A stretch of DNA of 64,000 nt from Sphingomonas sp. (GCF_003248515.1 NZ_QFOB01000001.1:62001-126000), one strand, 5' to 3'; positions 43,219 through 53,476 are shown, counted from the first letter of the stretch. Translations and numbers: made by a program. Notes: generated by a model from the sequence alone, not told the origin.

Positions 43219-45612
43219 TCACCGCCTGCCCCCCTCCAGGCGCACGGCATTCAGCCGCAACGCATTGCCCACCACGGTGAAGGACGAGAGCGCCATCGCG
43301 GCGCCGGCGAACATTGGCGAAAGCAATATGCCCGCCACGGGATACAGCACGCCGGCCGCCACAGGCACGCCGATCCCGTTGAACAGGAACGAGAAAAACA
43401 GGTTCTGGCGGATATTCGCCATCGTCGCCCGCGCCAGCCGGCGGGCGCGCACCATCGCCGAAAGATCGCCCTTCGTCAGCGTCAGGCCGGCGCTCTCGAT
43501 CGCCACGTCCGTCCCCGTCCCCATCGCCAGGCCCACATCGGCGGCGGCGAGCGCCGGAGCATCGTTGATGCCGTCGCCGGCCATTGCCACCCGCGCGCCC
43601 GCAGCCTTCAGTTCCCCGATCATGCGGGCCTTGTCCTCGGGGCGCAGATCGGCGTGGACCTCATCTATCCCTCCGATCGTGCGGGCCACGGCCTCGGCCG
43701 TCATCCGGCTGTCGCCCGTCAGCATCACGATGCGCAGCCCCTCGGCATGGAGCGCGGCGATCGCCTCGCCCGCCGATGCCTTGATGGGATCGGCGACGGC
43801 GATCAGGCCCGCCGCGACGCCATCTATCGCGATCAGCATCACGCCCGCACCTTCGGCCCGGTGTCGTTCGGCCGCGCCATCCAGCATGGCGGCATCGGCG
43901 CCAACGCGCCGCATCTGCGCCGCATTGCCCACCACCACCCGCCGCCCGTCGACCAGGCCGCTGATGCCGAGCCCGGTCTGCGATTCGAACTCTTCCGCGA
44001 CAGGCACAGCAAGCCCGCGCTCGCGGGCGCCCGTGACGATCGCAAGCGCCAGCGGATGCTCCGATCGCACCTCGATCGAGGCCGCCAGCGCCAGCACGGC
44101 ATCGCCCTCGAATCCGGCGGCCGGCTCCACCGCCACCAGCCGGGGCTTGCCCTCGGTCAACGTACCGGTCTTGTCGATCACCAGCGTATCGACACCATCC
44201 AGCGCCTGTAGCGCCTCCGCATTCTTGACGAGCACACCGGCCTGCGCGCCCCTGCCCGTGCCGACCATGATCGACATCGGCGTGGCGAGCCCCAGCGCGC
44301 AGGGGCAGGCGATGATGAGCACGGCAATGGCGTTCAGCAGCGCATGGCCGAAGCGCGGCTGCGGGCCGACGATATTCCACACCAGGAAAGTGGCGAGCGC
44401 GACCAGCACCACCAGCGGCACGAACCAGCCCGCAATCCTGTCCGCCACCGCCTGGATCGGCGCGCGGCTGCGTTGCGCCTCCGCCACCATGGAGACGATC
44501 CGCGCCAGCATCGTATCCGCGCCAACGGCCCGCGCCTCCATCACGAGGCTTCCCGTCCCGTTGACGGTGCCGCCGGTGAGCGTGGCACCCGGCGTCTTGA
44601 GCACGGGCGCGGGCTCGCCCGTCAGCATCGATTCGTCGACCGAGGAACGCCCTTCGATCACCGCCCCGTCCACCGGGATCGCGTCGCCCGGCCGGATGCG
44701 CAGCCGATCGCCCCGGATCACCGCATCGAGCCCGATTTCCCGTTCCTCGCCATCGGGCCCGATCCGGCGCGCCGTCTTGGGCGCGAGGTTCATCAGCGCG
44801 CGGATCGCCCGGCCGGTCGCGGCGCGCGCGCGCAACTCCAGCACCTGCCCGAGCAGCACGAGCGCCACCACCACGCCCGCCGCTTCATAATAGACCGGCA
44901 CCATGCCGCCATGTTCGCGGAAGGAGGGCGGAAACAGATCCGGGGCGACCGTGGCCACCACGCTGTAGAGAAAGGCCGCGCCAACGCCCGTCGCGATCAG
45001 CGTGAACATATTGTAGTGGCGGCTTCGGAGCGATGCCCAGCCACGCTCGAAAAAGGGCTTGCCCGCCCACAGCACGATCGGCGCCGTCAGCAGAAGCTGC
45101 ACCCAGGGCGACCAGCGCATCGGCACCAGATGCACGCCCAACATGTCCGCGCCCATGGAGAGCAGCAGCAGCGGCACCGCCAGCACGGCGCTCACGCAAA
45201 AACGGCGGGTGAAATCGATCAGTTCGGGATTCGGCCCATCGGCGGCGCTCGGCTCGGCCGGCTCCAGCGCCATGCCGCAGATCGGGCAGGTGCCCGGGCC
45301 ATCCCTCCGGATCTCGGGATGCATCGGACACGTCCAGACGGAGCCCGACGCCAGCCGCGAAGACGGCGCTGGCGGATGCGGCGACGCGGGCGCCCCGCCA
45401 TGCTTCACGCCTCCCGTGAATTTGCCGGGATCGGCGATGAATTTCGCGCGGCAGCCGGCGCTGCAGAAATGATAGATCGTGCCGTCATGCTCCACATGAT
45501 GCGCGGTCGCCGCCGGATCGACCCGCATCCCACACACGGGATCGGTCTCCATCCCCGCCGCGACCGCCCCGCCCGAACCGCCATGCGCTTCATGGGCGTG
45601 CGGACCGTTCAT
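43219..45612 (-). CDS. Copper-type heavy-metal P1B ATPase
   Basis: Metal export ATPase of 797 residues. The His-rich N-terminus is followed by a YHS domain (DPVCGMRVDPAATAHH, FCSAGCRAKF) and a heavy-metal-binding domain (WTCPMHPEIRRDGPGTCPICGM) instead of HMA domains. The pump core has the TM6 metal motif ACPCALGLATP, phosphorylation DKTGTLTEG, ESMLTGEP actuator loop, SEHPLA, and GDGINDAPAL. CPC plus YHS/HMBD places it in the Cu(+) exporter group (CopA/SilP-like). ATG at 45612. It lies just right of attR and heads away from the czc-like operon's channel gene on the same strand. Confidence 0.92.
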   Translation of the reverse strand: MNGPHAHEAHGGSGGAVAAGMETDPVCGMRVDPAATAHHVEHDGTIYHFCSAGCRAKFIADPGKFTGGVKHGGAPASPHPPAPSSRLASGSVWTCPMHPEIRRDGPGTCPICGMALEPAEPSAADGPNPELIDFTRRFCVSAVLAVPLLLLSMGADMLGVHLVPMRWSPWVQLLLTAPIVLWAGKPFFERGWASLRSRHYNMFTLIATGVGAAFLYSVVATVAPDLFPPSFREHGGMVPVYYEAAGVVVALVLLGQVLELRARAATGRAIRALMNLAPKTARRIGPDGEEREIGLDAVIRGDRLRIRPGDAIPVDGAVIEGRSSVDESMLTGEPAPVLKTPGATLTGGTVNGTGSLVMEARAVGADTMLARIVSMVAEAQRSRAPIQAVADRIAGWFVPLVVLVALATFLVWNIVGPQPRFGHALLNAIAVLIIACPCALGLATPMSIMVGTGRGAQAGVLVKNAEALQALDGVDTLVIDKTGTLTEGKPRLVAVEPAAGFEGDAVLALAASIEVRSEHPLALAIVTGARERGLAVPVAEEFESQTGLGISGLVDGRRVVVGNAAQMRRVGADAAMLDGAAERHRAEGAGVMLIAIDGVAAGLIAVADPIKASAGEAIAALHAEGLRIVMLTGDSRMTAEAVARTIGGIDEVHADLRPEDKARMIGELKAAGARVAMAGDGINDAPALAAADVGLAMGTGTDVAIESAGLTLTKGDLSAMVRARRLARATMANIRQNLFFSFLFNGIGVPVAAGVLYPVAGILLSPMFAGAAMALSSFTVVGNALRLNAVRLEGGRR

Positions 45613-45736
45613 CCTGCTGTTCCTTCCCAACCGGAATTGACGGCGGGAGACTGCACCTTTTGCCCGGCCCCTGGCTAGCATGCATCACTCGAAAAATGGC
45701 GGCTGGCGCCCTTTTCGCGCAGCCGGAGGCCCCGGC

Positions 45737-46987
45737 TCACTCGATCCAGAGGCTGTGCGCGTCGATGCGCATCCTGGTCACGGCATGGGCCGCCGCGACG
45801 CGCGCATCGATCTCGGCCGCGCGCGCCTCATAAGCGAGCCGGTCGGCATAAAGGCGATCGCCCAGATCGATCACGCCCACCTGTTGCCCGCGCGCCATTT
45901 TCGCAGCCGCCGCGTCGGCGCGGGCCACCGCCGCCCGCGCGCTGCGCCAGGCGCTCAGCCGGGCGCGGGTTTCCGCCAGATCGCCGGCCGAATGCGCCTC
46001 CACCTCCAGGCGGACATTCGCCGCATCGGCAGTGGCGGCACGGGCATCGCCCGCCGCCTGATCCGCCAGCGCCCTGCGATAACCGCCACCGAACGGCATC
46101 GAGACATAGACGCCCAGCCCCTTTTCCTGGCCGCCACGCTCCTGAAAGGCACGGAAGCCGAGCGAGGGATCTGGCACCCGATCGAGCCGCGACCGGCGGG
46201 CGAGCGCGCCTTGCCGATCCGCTTCCCGATCCGCGGCGATGATGTCGTGGCTGCGTTCCACCGCCTCGGCCGCAAGCGTTTCCAGCGTGGAATCGGGCGG
46301 ATCGCTCACCGCGATCTCCGGCGCATCGCCCGGCAGGGTCAGCGCCGGGAAGGTCGCCGCCAGCTCGGCGCGGGCGCGGTCGCGCGTGGCGGCCTCCTCG
46401 CCGATCCGCAGCTCCGCCGCCGCCAGCGCCGCACCCGCCTGATCGGCATCCAGCGCCGCCGCATCGCGCAGCGCCACGCGCCGATCGACGGCGCGCGCCG
46501 CGCTCTGGAGATTTTCGAATGTCGCAACGGCATTGCGATGCCGCGCGCTCGCCCCCAGCCAGCGATACCAGAGTTCGGCCAGCGCCAGTGCCGCCTGGTG
46601 GCGCGCATCCTCCGCGCGATTCTCCGCGATCTCGATGCCCAGCACGCCCGCCTTGCGATCGAGCGATGCCTTGCCCGGCAGCCGGATCGCGCGGCTCAGC
46701 GTGCCATCGAACTCCTGATAATCGCGCCCCTCCGCATCCACGCGACGCCGCGAGATCGTGCCCTGCAGCGTCACTTCGTGCGGCCCCGCACGCAGCGCAT
46801 CGGCGCCGCCCCGTGCCGCCTCCACCCGCGCATCGGCGGCGATCACCGAGGGATGATGCTCGAGCGCGTCACGCACGCGCTCCACCGGCGGCAGATCGGC
46901 CTGCTGCACCCCCGGGGGCGCGCCCACGCTTTGCGCCACGAGCGACGCCGGCACGAAGAAGGCGAGGATCACAAGAGACTTCCTCAT
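45737..46987 (-). CDS. TolC-family channel of the heavy-metal efflux operon (CzcC-like)
   Basis: 416 residues with a signal peptide (SLVILAFFVPASLVAQ) and the two helical-hairpin repeats of TolC proteins (HHPSVIAADARVEAARGGADALRAG and a later RSRLDRVPDPSLGFRAFQE segment typical of CzcC). No lipobox. It gives the pump its outer-membrane exit. Its ATG overlaps the preceding small gene's stop (ATGA). Last gene of the four-gene operon; the ATPase gene follows. Confidence 0.88.
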   Translation of the reverse strand: MRKSLVILAFFVPASLVAQSVGAPPGVQQADLPPVERVRDALEHHPSVIAADARVEAARGGADALRAGPHEVTLQGTISRRRVDAEGRDYQEFDGTLSRAIRLPGKASLDRKAGVLGIEIAENRAEDARHQAALALAELWYRWLGASARHRNAVATFENLQSAARAVDRRVALRDAAALDADQAGAALAAAELRIGEEAATRDRARAELAATFPALTLPGDAPEIAVSDPPDSTLETLAAEAVERSHDIIAADREADRQGALARRSRLDRVPDPSLGFRAFQERGGQEKGLGVYVSMPFGGGYRRALADQAAGDARAATADAANVRLEVEAHSAGDLAETRARLSAWRSARAAVARADAAAAKMARGQQVGVIDLGDRLYADRLAYEARAAEIDARVAAAHAVTRMRIDAHSLWIE

Positions 46988-47286
46988 GCGATCCGCCCCC
47001 CGCGCAGGACCGGCAGCACGATCCAGCGCACGGGCAGGCGCCGCCGCGTGCCGGCGGCGGCATCGATCAGGCGATCCAGATCCCTGTCGTGCACGGTCAG
47101 CTCGATCGCGCTCCGGCGCAGCGCGCCCGTCACGCGTTCGGCCGTACCGGCATCGGCGAAATCCAGCCCGCGTACCATTTCATCGCGCACATGGATCGGC
47201 GGCGCGCTGACGGCGCGCAGCGCATCGACGAGCGGATCGACATCGCCCGTCGCGCAGGTCAGCCGCAACAGCACGTCGCCCGTCAT
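46984..47286 (-). CDS. Small DUF3240-like protein of the metal efflux operon
   Basis: 100 residues between pump and channel genes, overlapped by 4 bases on both sides (ATGA twice). GDVLLRLTCATGDVDPLVDALRAV and HDRDLDRLIDAAAG suggest a small ferredoxin-like alpha/beta fold; DUF3240 proteins occupy this place in other heavy-metal RND operons. Assignment is from context and length rather than strong motifs. Confidence 0.55.
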   Translation of the reverse strand: MTGDVLLRLTCATGDVDPLVDALRAVSAPPIHVRDEMVRGLDFADAGTAERVTGALRRSAIELTVHDRDLDRLIDAAAGTRRRLPVRWIVLPVLRGGRIA

Positions 47287-50200
47287 CGCGCGCTCTCCGC
47301 CGGGCTTTCGCCAAAGCGCTCGTACAGCAGGGGCAGCAGCACCAGCGTCAGCAAGGTCGAGGTCACGAGCCCGCCGATGACGACGATCGCCAGCGGCTTC
47401 TGGATTTCCGATCCCGGCCCCGTCGCGAAGAGCAGGGGGACGAGGCCGAAGGCGGTGATCGATGCGGTCATCAGCACGGGCCGCAGCCGTCGTTCGGCCC
47501 CCAGGCGGACCGCATCGGCCAGCGGAACGCCCTCCTCGCGCAGCTGCCGGAAATAGGAGACGAGGACGAGGCCGTTGAGCACGGCGATGCCCAGCAGCGC
47601 GATGAAGCCCACCGATGCCGGCACCGACAGGAAATCGCCCGAAATCCAGAGCGACACGATCCCGCCCACCGCCGCGAAGGGAATGTTGGCGAGGATCAGC
47701 AGCGCACCCCGCAGCGATTTCAGCGTCGCGAACAGGACGAGGAAAATCATCGCCAGCGCGGCCGGCACCACCAGCATCAGCCGGGCAGCAGCACGCTGCT
47801 GATTTTCGAACTGGCCGCCCCAGACGAGGCGATAGCCGGGTGGCAACGGCACATCATCCGCCACCTTCGCCTTCGCCTCTTCTACGAAGCCGACCAGATC
47901 ACGGCCGGAGACGAAAGCCTGCACCAGCGCATAGCGCCCGCCACTTTCATGGCTCAGGATGACGGGGCCCTGCGTCTCGGTCACGCGGGCGATATCGCTC
48001 ACGCGGGCGACGGTGCCGGTGGGGGTCACCATTTGCAGATCGCGGAAACGGGCCGCATCGCCGCGTATCTCGTCACCGCCCCTGATGACGACGGGGATGC
48101 GCTTCTGCGCCTCGATCACGGTGCCGGCGGGAAGGCCCTCTATCTGCGCGCGCAGCATATCCTCGAACATATCGACCGGCAGGCCGAAACGGCCGGCCGC
48201 GGCGCGATCCACGTCGAGCTGGAGATAATCCACGTTGCTGGTGGCCGCCGTCACCACCTCGGCCGCGCCGCGCACACCACGCAGGGTCGCCTCGATGCGG
48301 CCGGCCAGAGCCGCAAGGGTCGCCAGATCCGGCCCGAATATCTTGATCGCCAGATCGCCGCGCGATCCCGTGAGCATCTCGGACACGCGCATCTCGATCG
48401 GCTGAGTGAAGACCGGCTCGATGCCGGGAATGCCTTCCATCACCTTGCGCAGATCCGCGACGATATCCTCCTTCGTACCGCGCCATTCGGAACGCGGCTT
48501 CAGCGCCATGAACATGTCGCCCTCGTTCAGGCCCATCGGATCGAGGCCGATCTCGTCGGCCCCGGTCCGCGCGATCGCGCCATCGATCTCGGGCACGGCG
48601 GCGATCACGGCCTGCTCCACCTTCGCATCCACGGCGAGCGAGCGGGCAAGGCCGATCGAGGGCAGCTTGGTGAGCTGCATCACCACCGAGCCTTCATCCA
48701 TCGTCGGCATGAAGGTCTTGCCGACGCGGCCATAGGCCAGCACCGCCACGAGCAGCCCGATCGCCGCCACCGCATAGACGATTGGCCGGCGCGCAAAGGC
48801 GGAGACCAGCAGCGCATGATAAAGCGGCGCGAGCCGGCGCATGATCCACGGCTCGCCATGATGGCCGGTCCGGAGCCCGTAGGATGCCAGCACGGGCACC
48901 AGCGTCAGCGCCAGCAACAGCGCCGCCGCGAGCGAGAACATGATCGTCAGCGCGACGGGCGCGAACAACTTGCCCTCCAGCCCCTGCAACGAAAGCAGCG
49001 GCAGGAAGACGAGCGCGATGATGACCAGCCCGGCCGAAACCGGCAGGATCACCTCGGCAGCGGCGCGGAACACGATGTTGAGGCGCGGCGCGGCGCTTTC
49101 GCCGGCATGGGCCAGCCGATCGACGACATTTTCCACCACCACGACCGCACCATCCACCAGCATGCCGATCGCGATGGCCAGCCCGCCGAGGCTCATCAGA
49201 TTGGCGGACATGCCCATGTAGCGCATCATCAGGAATGTGATGAGCGCCGCCATGGGCAGCGTGGTCGCCACGATCGCCGCCGCACGCCAATCGCCCAGAA
49301 AGACGATCAGCAGGATCACGACCAGCACGATCGCCTCGAGCAGGGCCTCCTGCACGGTGCCCACCGCATGCTCGATCAGATCCGATCGATTATAGAATAC
49401 ATCCAGCGTGGTGCCCTTCGGCAGGCCGGGGCGAAGCTCCTCCAGCCGCGCCTCCACGCCCTCCACCACCTTGCGCGCGTCGGCCCCGCGCAATGCCAGG
49501 ACGAGGCCTTCCACCGCCTCCTTGCCGTTGCGCGTCAGCCCGCCATAGCGCGTGAGGCTGCCCGCGCCGACGATGGCGAGATCGCCAAGGCGCACGATGC
49601 GGTCGTTCCTCGCGACAACCACCATCTGGCGCAGATCCTCCGCATCGCGGATCGCGCCCACCGCGCGCACGATCAGCGTCTCGTCGCCATGGCCCAGGCG
49701 GCCGGCGCCATCGTTGCGATTGCCGCGCTCGACCGCCTGGCGCAGATCGTCGGGCGTCAGCCCAACGGCCGCCAGCCGGATGGGATCGGGCCGCACCTCA
49801 TAGGTGCGCACATAGCCGCCCAGCGCATTCACATCGGCCACGCCCGGCACGGTGCGAAGCGCGGGGCGGATCGTCCAGTCGAGCAGCTCGCGTTTCTCCG
49901 CCAGCGAGAGCGGCCCCTCTATCGTGAACATGAAGATTTCGGAGAGCGGGGTGGAAATGGGGGCGAGCCCGCCGGAGACGCTTTCCGGCATATCCTTCAG
50001 CAGCCCGGCCAGCCGCTCCGAAACCTGCTGGCGCGCCCAGTAGATATCGGTCCCGTCATCGAAATCGATCGTGACATCGGCCACCGCATATTTGGCGGTC
50101 GAGCGCAGCACCGCCTGGCGTGGCAGGCCGAGCATCTCCATCTCGATCGGGGCGATGATGCGTGTCTCCACCTCCTCGGGCGTCATCCCCGGCGCCTTGA

Positions 50201-50351
50201 GGATGATCTTCACCTGCGTCTGCGCGATATCCGGATAGGCATCCACCGGCAGCGTCGAGAAGGCCCAGGCGCCCAGCCCCGCCGTGACCAGCGCGAGCGC
50301 GAGCACGAGCAATCGATAGGAAAGCGACCAGGCGACCAGCGCGCGCAGCAT
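47283..50351 (-). CDS. Heavy-metal RND pump (CzcA family)
   Basis: 1022 residues, inner-membrane metal/proton antiporter. The N-terminus (LPVDAYPDIAQTQVKIILKAPGM) and the TM4 motif (AIGMLVDGAVVVVENVVDR, about residues 392-410) are of the heavy-metal RND group. The first Asp of the zinc/cobalt DFGxxxDGA pattern is Ala here, as in copper/silver CusA, while DGA and EN remain, so substrate class is ambiguous. ATG at 50351, one base after the adaptor stop. Operon order: adaptor, pump, DUF3240-like, channel. Confidence 0.93.
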   Translation of the reverse strand: MLRALVAWSLSYRLLVLALALVTAGLGAWAFSTLPVDAYPDIAQTQVKIILKAPGMTPEEVETRIIAPIEMEMLGLPRQAVLRSTAKYAVADVTIDFDDGTDIYWARQQVSERLAGLLKDMPESVSGGLAPISTPLSEIFMFTIEGPLSLAEKRELLDWTIRPALRTVPGVADVNALGGYVRTYEVRPDPIRLAAVGLTPDDLRQAVERGNRNDGAGRLGHGDETLIVRAVGAIRDAEDLRQMVVVARNDRIVRLGDLAIVGAGSLTRYGGLTRNGKEAVEGLVLALRGADARKVVEGVEARLEELRPGLPKGTTLDVFYNRSDLIEHAVGTVQEALLEAIVLVVILLIVFLGDWRAAAIVATTLPMAALITFLMMRYMGMSANLMSLGGLAIAIGMLVDGAVVVVENVVDRLAHAGESAAPRLNIVFRAAAEVILPVSAGLVIIALVFLPLLSLQGLEGKLFAPVALTIMFSLAAALLLALTLVPVLASYGLRTGHHGEPWIMRRLAPLYHALLVSAFARRPIVYAVAAIGLLVAVLAYGRVGKTFMPTMDEGSVVMQLTKLPSIGLARSLAVDAKVEQAVIAAVPEIDGAIARTGADEIGLDPMGLNEGDMFMALKPRSEWRGTKEDIVADLRKVMEGIPGIEPVFTQPIEMRVSEMLTGSRGDLAIKIFGPDLATLAALAGRIEATLRGVRGAAEVVTAATSNVDYLQLDVDRAAAGRFGLPVDMFEDMLRAQIEGLPAGTVIEAQKRIPVVIRGGDEIRGDAARFRDLQMVTPTGTVARVSDIARVTETQGPVILSHESGGRYALVQAFVSGRDLVGFVEEAKAKVADDVPLPPGYRLVWGGQFENQQRAAARLMLVVPAALAMIFLVLFATLKSLRGALLILANIPFAAVGGIVSLWISGDFLSVPASVGFIALLGIAVLNGLVLVSYFRQLREEGVPLADAVRLGAERRLRPVLMTASITAFGLVPLLFATGPGSEIQKPLAIVVIGGLVTSTLLTLVLLPLLYERFGESPAESAR

Positions 50352-50352
50352 C

Positions 50353-51447
50353 TCAGTTCGCCGCCAGCGCCTTGAGCTCGCTCGTGCCCGAAACCGCCAC
50401 CTGCTCGCCCGCCTTCACGCCCGACAGCAGCACGACGCGTCCCCCGGCGGCGGCCGCGCTCGTCACCGCGCGTCGTGCCACGCCCTGCGGCGTGCGCACG
50501 AAGACGACAGGCTTGCCGTCGATCGTGACGATCGCGTCGGTCGGCACGGCGATGGCGCCGGCATCGGCGGGCCTCAGCAGGGTCACGGTCGTCGCCCGCC
50601 CGGCGACCAGGCCGGGCGAGGCGGGCACGGTCGCGCGCAGCAGCGCCGATCGGGTCTGCATGTCCACGGTGGATCCCACGCTGCTGACGGTGCCGGTCAT
50701 GTCATCCAGCACCACCTTCATGCCCGGGCGCACCACGCCGATCAGCCGCTCCGGCAGCTGCGCGGTCAGCTCGTAGCGGCCGGCCGCATCGATCACATAA
50801 GGCGCGCTCGCCCCATCCACCGGCATGCCGGTCTGGATCGCGGCCTTGGTGATCGTGCCGGCGATCGGCGCGGCCAGCGTGTAGCTCCCGCCGCTGCGGC
50901 CGGCATGGATCAGGGCCAGCGTCCGCCTCTGCTCGCCCAGATCCGCTTCCGCCTCGCGCCGGGATGCCGCCGCTTCCTCCGCGCGCGCACCGGCGATCAC
51001 GCCCTCGCGGGCCAGCTGATCCAGCCTCTGCGCGGTGGAGCGCGCCACGCCGGCGCGGGCCGACGCGCGCTCCATCGCCGCCTGCATCACCAGCACCTCG
51101 CGGCTGGCGATCACGGCCAGCGGCTGGCCCGCGCGCACCTGCTGGCCTTCCACCACCATCGTCCGCGTGACGACGCCGGGGATGGTCGCCGCAACCGCGA
51201 CGCGCGCATTGGGCGGCGGCGCGATCGTCGCCGGCACCTCCGCCACGGGAATGTCCGTCGCGTTCGTCGCCGCCGCAAAGGCAATGTCGAGCCGCGCCAT
51301 CTCCGCCGGGGCGAGGGCGATCATGCTGGGCGTGGGCCTGGCGGCGGGCTCCGGCGCCTTCGCCTCCTCCCCGCCCGAACAGGCCGCGAGCAGGCCGGCA
51401 AGAACGAGCGGTACCGCGCGGACGGACGAGAAGGAAAGGTGGGCCAC
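50353..51447 (-). CDS. Heavy-metal efflux adaptor lipoprotein (CzcB-like)
   Basis: 364 residues with a lipoprotein signal (VPLVLAGLLAACSGG). Adaptor domains follow: VAATIPGVVTRTMVVEGQQVRAGQPLAVIAS (first lipoyl half), a hairpin, YTLAAPIAGTITKAAIQTGMPV (second half) and a beta-barrel. No His-rich metal tail is seen. GTG start at 51447. First gene of the operon, divergent from the response regulator with 50 bases between them. Confidence 0.9.
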   Translation of the reverse strand: MAHLSFSSVRAVPLVLAGLLAACSGGEEAKAPEPAARPTPSMIALAPAEMARLDIAFAAATNATDIPVAEVPATIAPPPNARVAVAATIPGVVTRTMVVEGQQVRAGQPLAVIASREVLVMQAAMERASARAGVARSTAQRLDQLAREGVIAGARAEEAAASRREAEADLGEQRRTLALIHAGRSGGSYTLAAPIAGTITKAAIQTGMPVDGASAPYVIDAAGRYELTAQLPERLIGVVRPGMKVVLDDMTGTVSSVGSTVDMQTRSALLRATVPASPGLVAGRATTVTLLRPADAGAIAVPTDAIVTIDGKPVVFVRTPQGVARRAVTSAAAAGGRVVLLSGVKAGEQVAVSGTSELKALAAN

Positions 51448-51497
51448 GCCCCGTCCCTATCTGGCGAAGCTGCCAAAATGCTGTCAGTTTGCCGCTC

Positions 51498-52151
51498 ATG
51501 CGAATTTTGATGGTCGAGGATGAGGCGGAGCTTGCGCGGCGCACGATCGCCAGCCTCGCGCGCGCGGGCATCACCGCCGAATGGCTCGCCAGTGCGGAGG
51601 ATGCGGCCGGCTTTGCGGGCGACGGCTTCAACGCGCTGATCGTGGATCTCGGCCTGCCCGGAATGGGCGGGCTGGAACTGGTGCGGCTGCTCCGACGGCG
51701 CGGCGTGGCGACCCCCATCCTGATCCTGACGGCACGGGGCAGCTGGGAGGAGAAGGTGGAGGGCCTCAATGCGGGCGCAGACGATTTCCTGGTGAAGCCC
51801 GTTCGCGCGGAGGAGCTGATCGCCCGGCTCCACGCGCTGGCGCGCCGGGTAGCGGGCCATGTGGTGGCCCGGCTGGAGGAGGGGCAGCTCGCGCTGGACA
51901 CCGAAACGGGCGAGGCCTGGCTGGCGGACGCGCCGGTCGAGCTGACGAAGAACGAATTCCGCCTCCTGCGCGCCTTCCTGCTGGAGCCCGGGCGCACGCT
52001 CTCGCGCGAGGCGATCCTCGATCGTCTCTATGCGCTGGAAACGGAGCGCGATCCGAATACGGTGGAGGTGCTGATCGGGCGCCTGCGCCGCAAGATCGGC
52101 CATGCGCGCGTCGCCACCATGCGCGGCTTCGGCTATCGGCTCATGCCGTGA
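51498..52151 (+). CDS. OmpR-family response regulator
   Basis: 217 residues: receiver domain (RILMVEDEAELARR, phospho-Asp in NALIVDLGLPGMGGLEL, Thr in LILTARG, Lys in DFLVKPV) and a C-terminal winged helix (ELTKNEFRLLRAFLLEPGRTLSREAILDRLY, then RRKIGHARVATMRGFGYRL). ATG 51498 is used; a TTG three codons earlier is open. Divergent from the metal efflux operon, so it probably activates it on metal stress together with the kinase gene, which overlaps its stop (GTGA). Confidence 0.94.
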   Translation: MRILMVEDEAELARRTIASLARAGITAEWLASAEDAAGFAGDGFNALIVDLGLPGMGGLELVRLLRRRGVATPILILTARGSWEEKVEGLNAGADDFLVKPVRAEELIARLHALARRVAGHVVARLEEGQLALDTETGEAWLADAPVELTKNEFRLLRAFLLEPGRTLSREAILDRLYALETERDPNTVEVLIGRLRRKIGHARVATMRGFGYRLMP

Positions 52152-53476
52152 GCGCCTCGCGCACCCAGAGCCTGCGCTTTCGCTTCGCGATCGCCTCGCT
52201 CCTCTGGATCGGCATCGGCACGCTGATCGCGGGCTTCGTCATCAGCGGGCTCTACCGACGCCACGTGACGCACACTTTCGTTGCCGATCTGACCAATCAT
52301 CTGGACGAACTGACCAGCCTCACCACGGTTGGCGCGGGCGGCGCGCCGGCCATGAACCGGCCGCTTTCCGATCCCCGCTTCCAGGAATCGCGATCCGGCT
52401 TCTACTGGCAGATCGAACGGGACGGGCGGGCGGCGCTGACCTCCACCTCGCTCGCCGGCCATCATCTGCTGCCATCCCGCCCCGGCGAACAGGCCGAACC
52501 GACATGGACGCGCGATCATGGCGAATGGCTGCTGCGGATCGATCGGGCTGGTCAAGGCGGCCTGCGATACAGCATCACGGCGTCCGGCCGCGTGCTGGAT
52601 GCCGAGCTGCACGCCTTCCGCACCGATCTGGCCATCTCGCTCGGCGCCTTCGCCGCGCTGATGCTGGCGGGCGCGATCCTCCAGGTACGTTATGGCTTGC
52701 GGCCGACGGAAAGGCTGGCCCTGTGGATCGACGATCTGCGCCGGGGCGAGCGCAGCCGCCTTCCGGAAGACGTACCGAGCGAATTCGAGGGGATCGTCCG
52801 CCGGCTGAACGAACTGATCGAGGCGCAGGCCGCGCTGGTGGCACGGGCGCGGGTGGAGGCGGGCAATCTCGGCCATAATCTGCGCACGCCGCTTGCCCTG
52901 GTGGCGGGCGAGGCGGAGCAACTCGCCAATGCGGGGCACGATCAGGCCGCGCATTTCATCCTCGATCAATGCGATCGGATGCAGCGCCAGATCGATTATC
53001 AGATGAAGCGCGCCGCCGCCGCCGGCGCGCGCGGGGCCGGCGCGGTCAGCGATCTGCGCGCCTTCGTCGATCCCATCGCGGAAGCGATGCGCCGCCTCCA
53101 TGCCGGGCGCGCCATCGCGATCCACGTCGCGATCGGGGGGCGAATCGCGGTGCAGTGCGATCCCGGCGATCTCAGTGAGATGCTGTCCAACCTGATCGAC
53201 AATGCGTGCAAATGGGCCGCCACGTCCGTTCGCGTCTCGGCGGCGACAGACCCGGCCGGAACGCACATCAGCGTGGAGGATGACGGCCCCGGAATCCCGC
53301 CCGCTGCACGCGGCAGGGTGCTCGATGTCGGCGTCAGGCTGGATGATACGCAGCCGGGCGCCGGGCTCGGCCTCGCCATCACGCGAGATCTCGCCCTGCT
53401 CTATGGTGGCGGGCTGAGCCTGCGGGATCGGGAGGAAGGCTCCGGCCTGCTGGCGTCGATTACGCTGCCGTCCTGA
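52148..53476 (+). CDS. Sensor histidine kinase
   Basis: 442 residues. TM1 (FAIASLLWIGIGTLIAGFVISGLY), a periplasmic sensor loop of about 130 residues, TM2 (LAISLGAFAALMLAGAILQV), HAMP-like linker, H-box GHNLRTPLALV (phospho-His), N-box LIDNACKWA, G1 DDGPGIP, G2 GAGLGLAI. The periplasmic loop has no clear Cys/His metal site. GTG start overlaps the regulator stop, so the pair is coupled. Confidence 0.92.
   Translation: MSASRTQSLRFRFAIASLLWIGIGTLIAGFVISGLYRRHVTHTFVADLTNHLDELTSLTTVGAGGAPAMNRPLSDPRFQESRSGFYWQIERDGRAALTSTSLAGHHLLPSRPGEQAEPTWTRDHGEWLLRIDRAGQGGLRYSITASGRVLDAELHAFRTDLAISLGAFAALMLAGAILQVRYGLRPTERLALWIDDLRRGERSRLPEDVPSEFEGIVRRLNELIEAQAALVARARVEAGNLGHNLRTPLALVAGEAEQLANAGHDQAAHFILDQCDRMQRQIDYQMKRAAAAGARGAGAVSDLRAFVDPIAEAMRRLHAGRAIAIHVAIGGRIAVQCDPGDLSEMLSNLIDNACKWAATSVRVSAATDPAGTHISVEDDGPGIPPAARGRVLDVGVRLDDTQPGAGLGLAITRDLALLYGGGLSLRDREEGSGLLASITLPS

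Noticed and set aside
47949..50375. 808-codon frame opposite the metal RND pump
   Set aside because: Shadow frame, rich in His, Arg, Gln and Asp, with no family motif.
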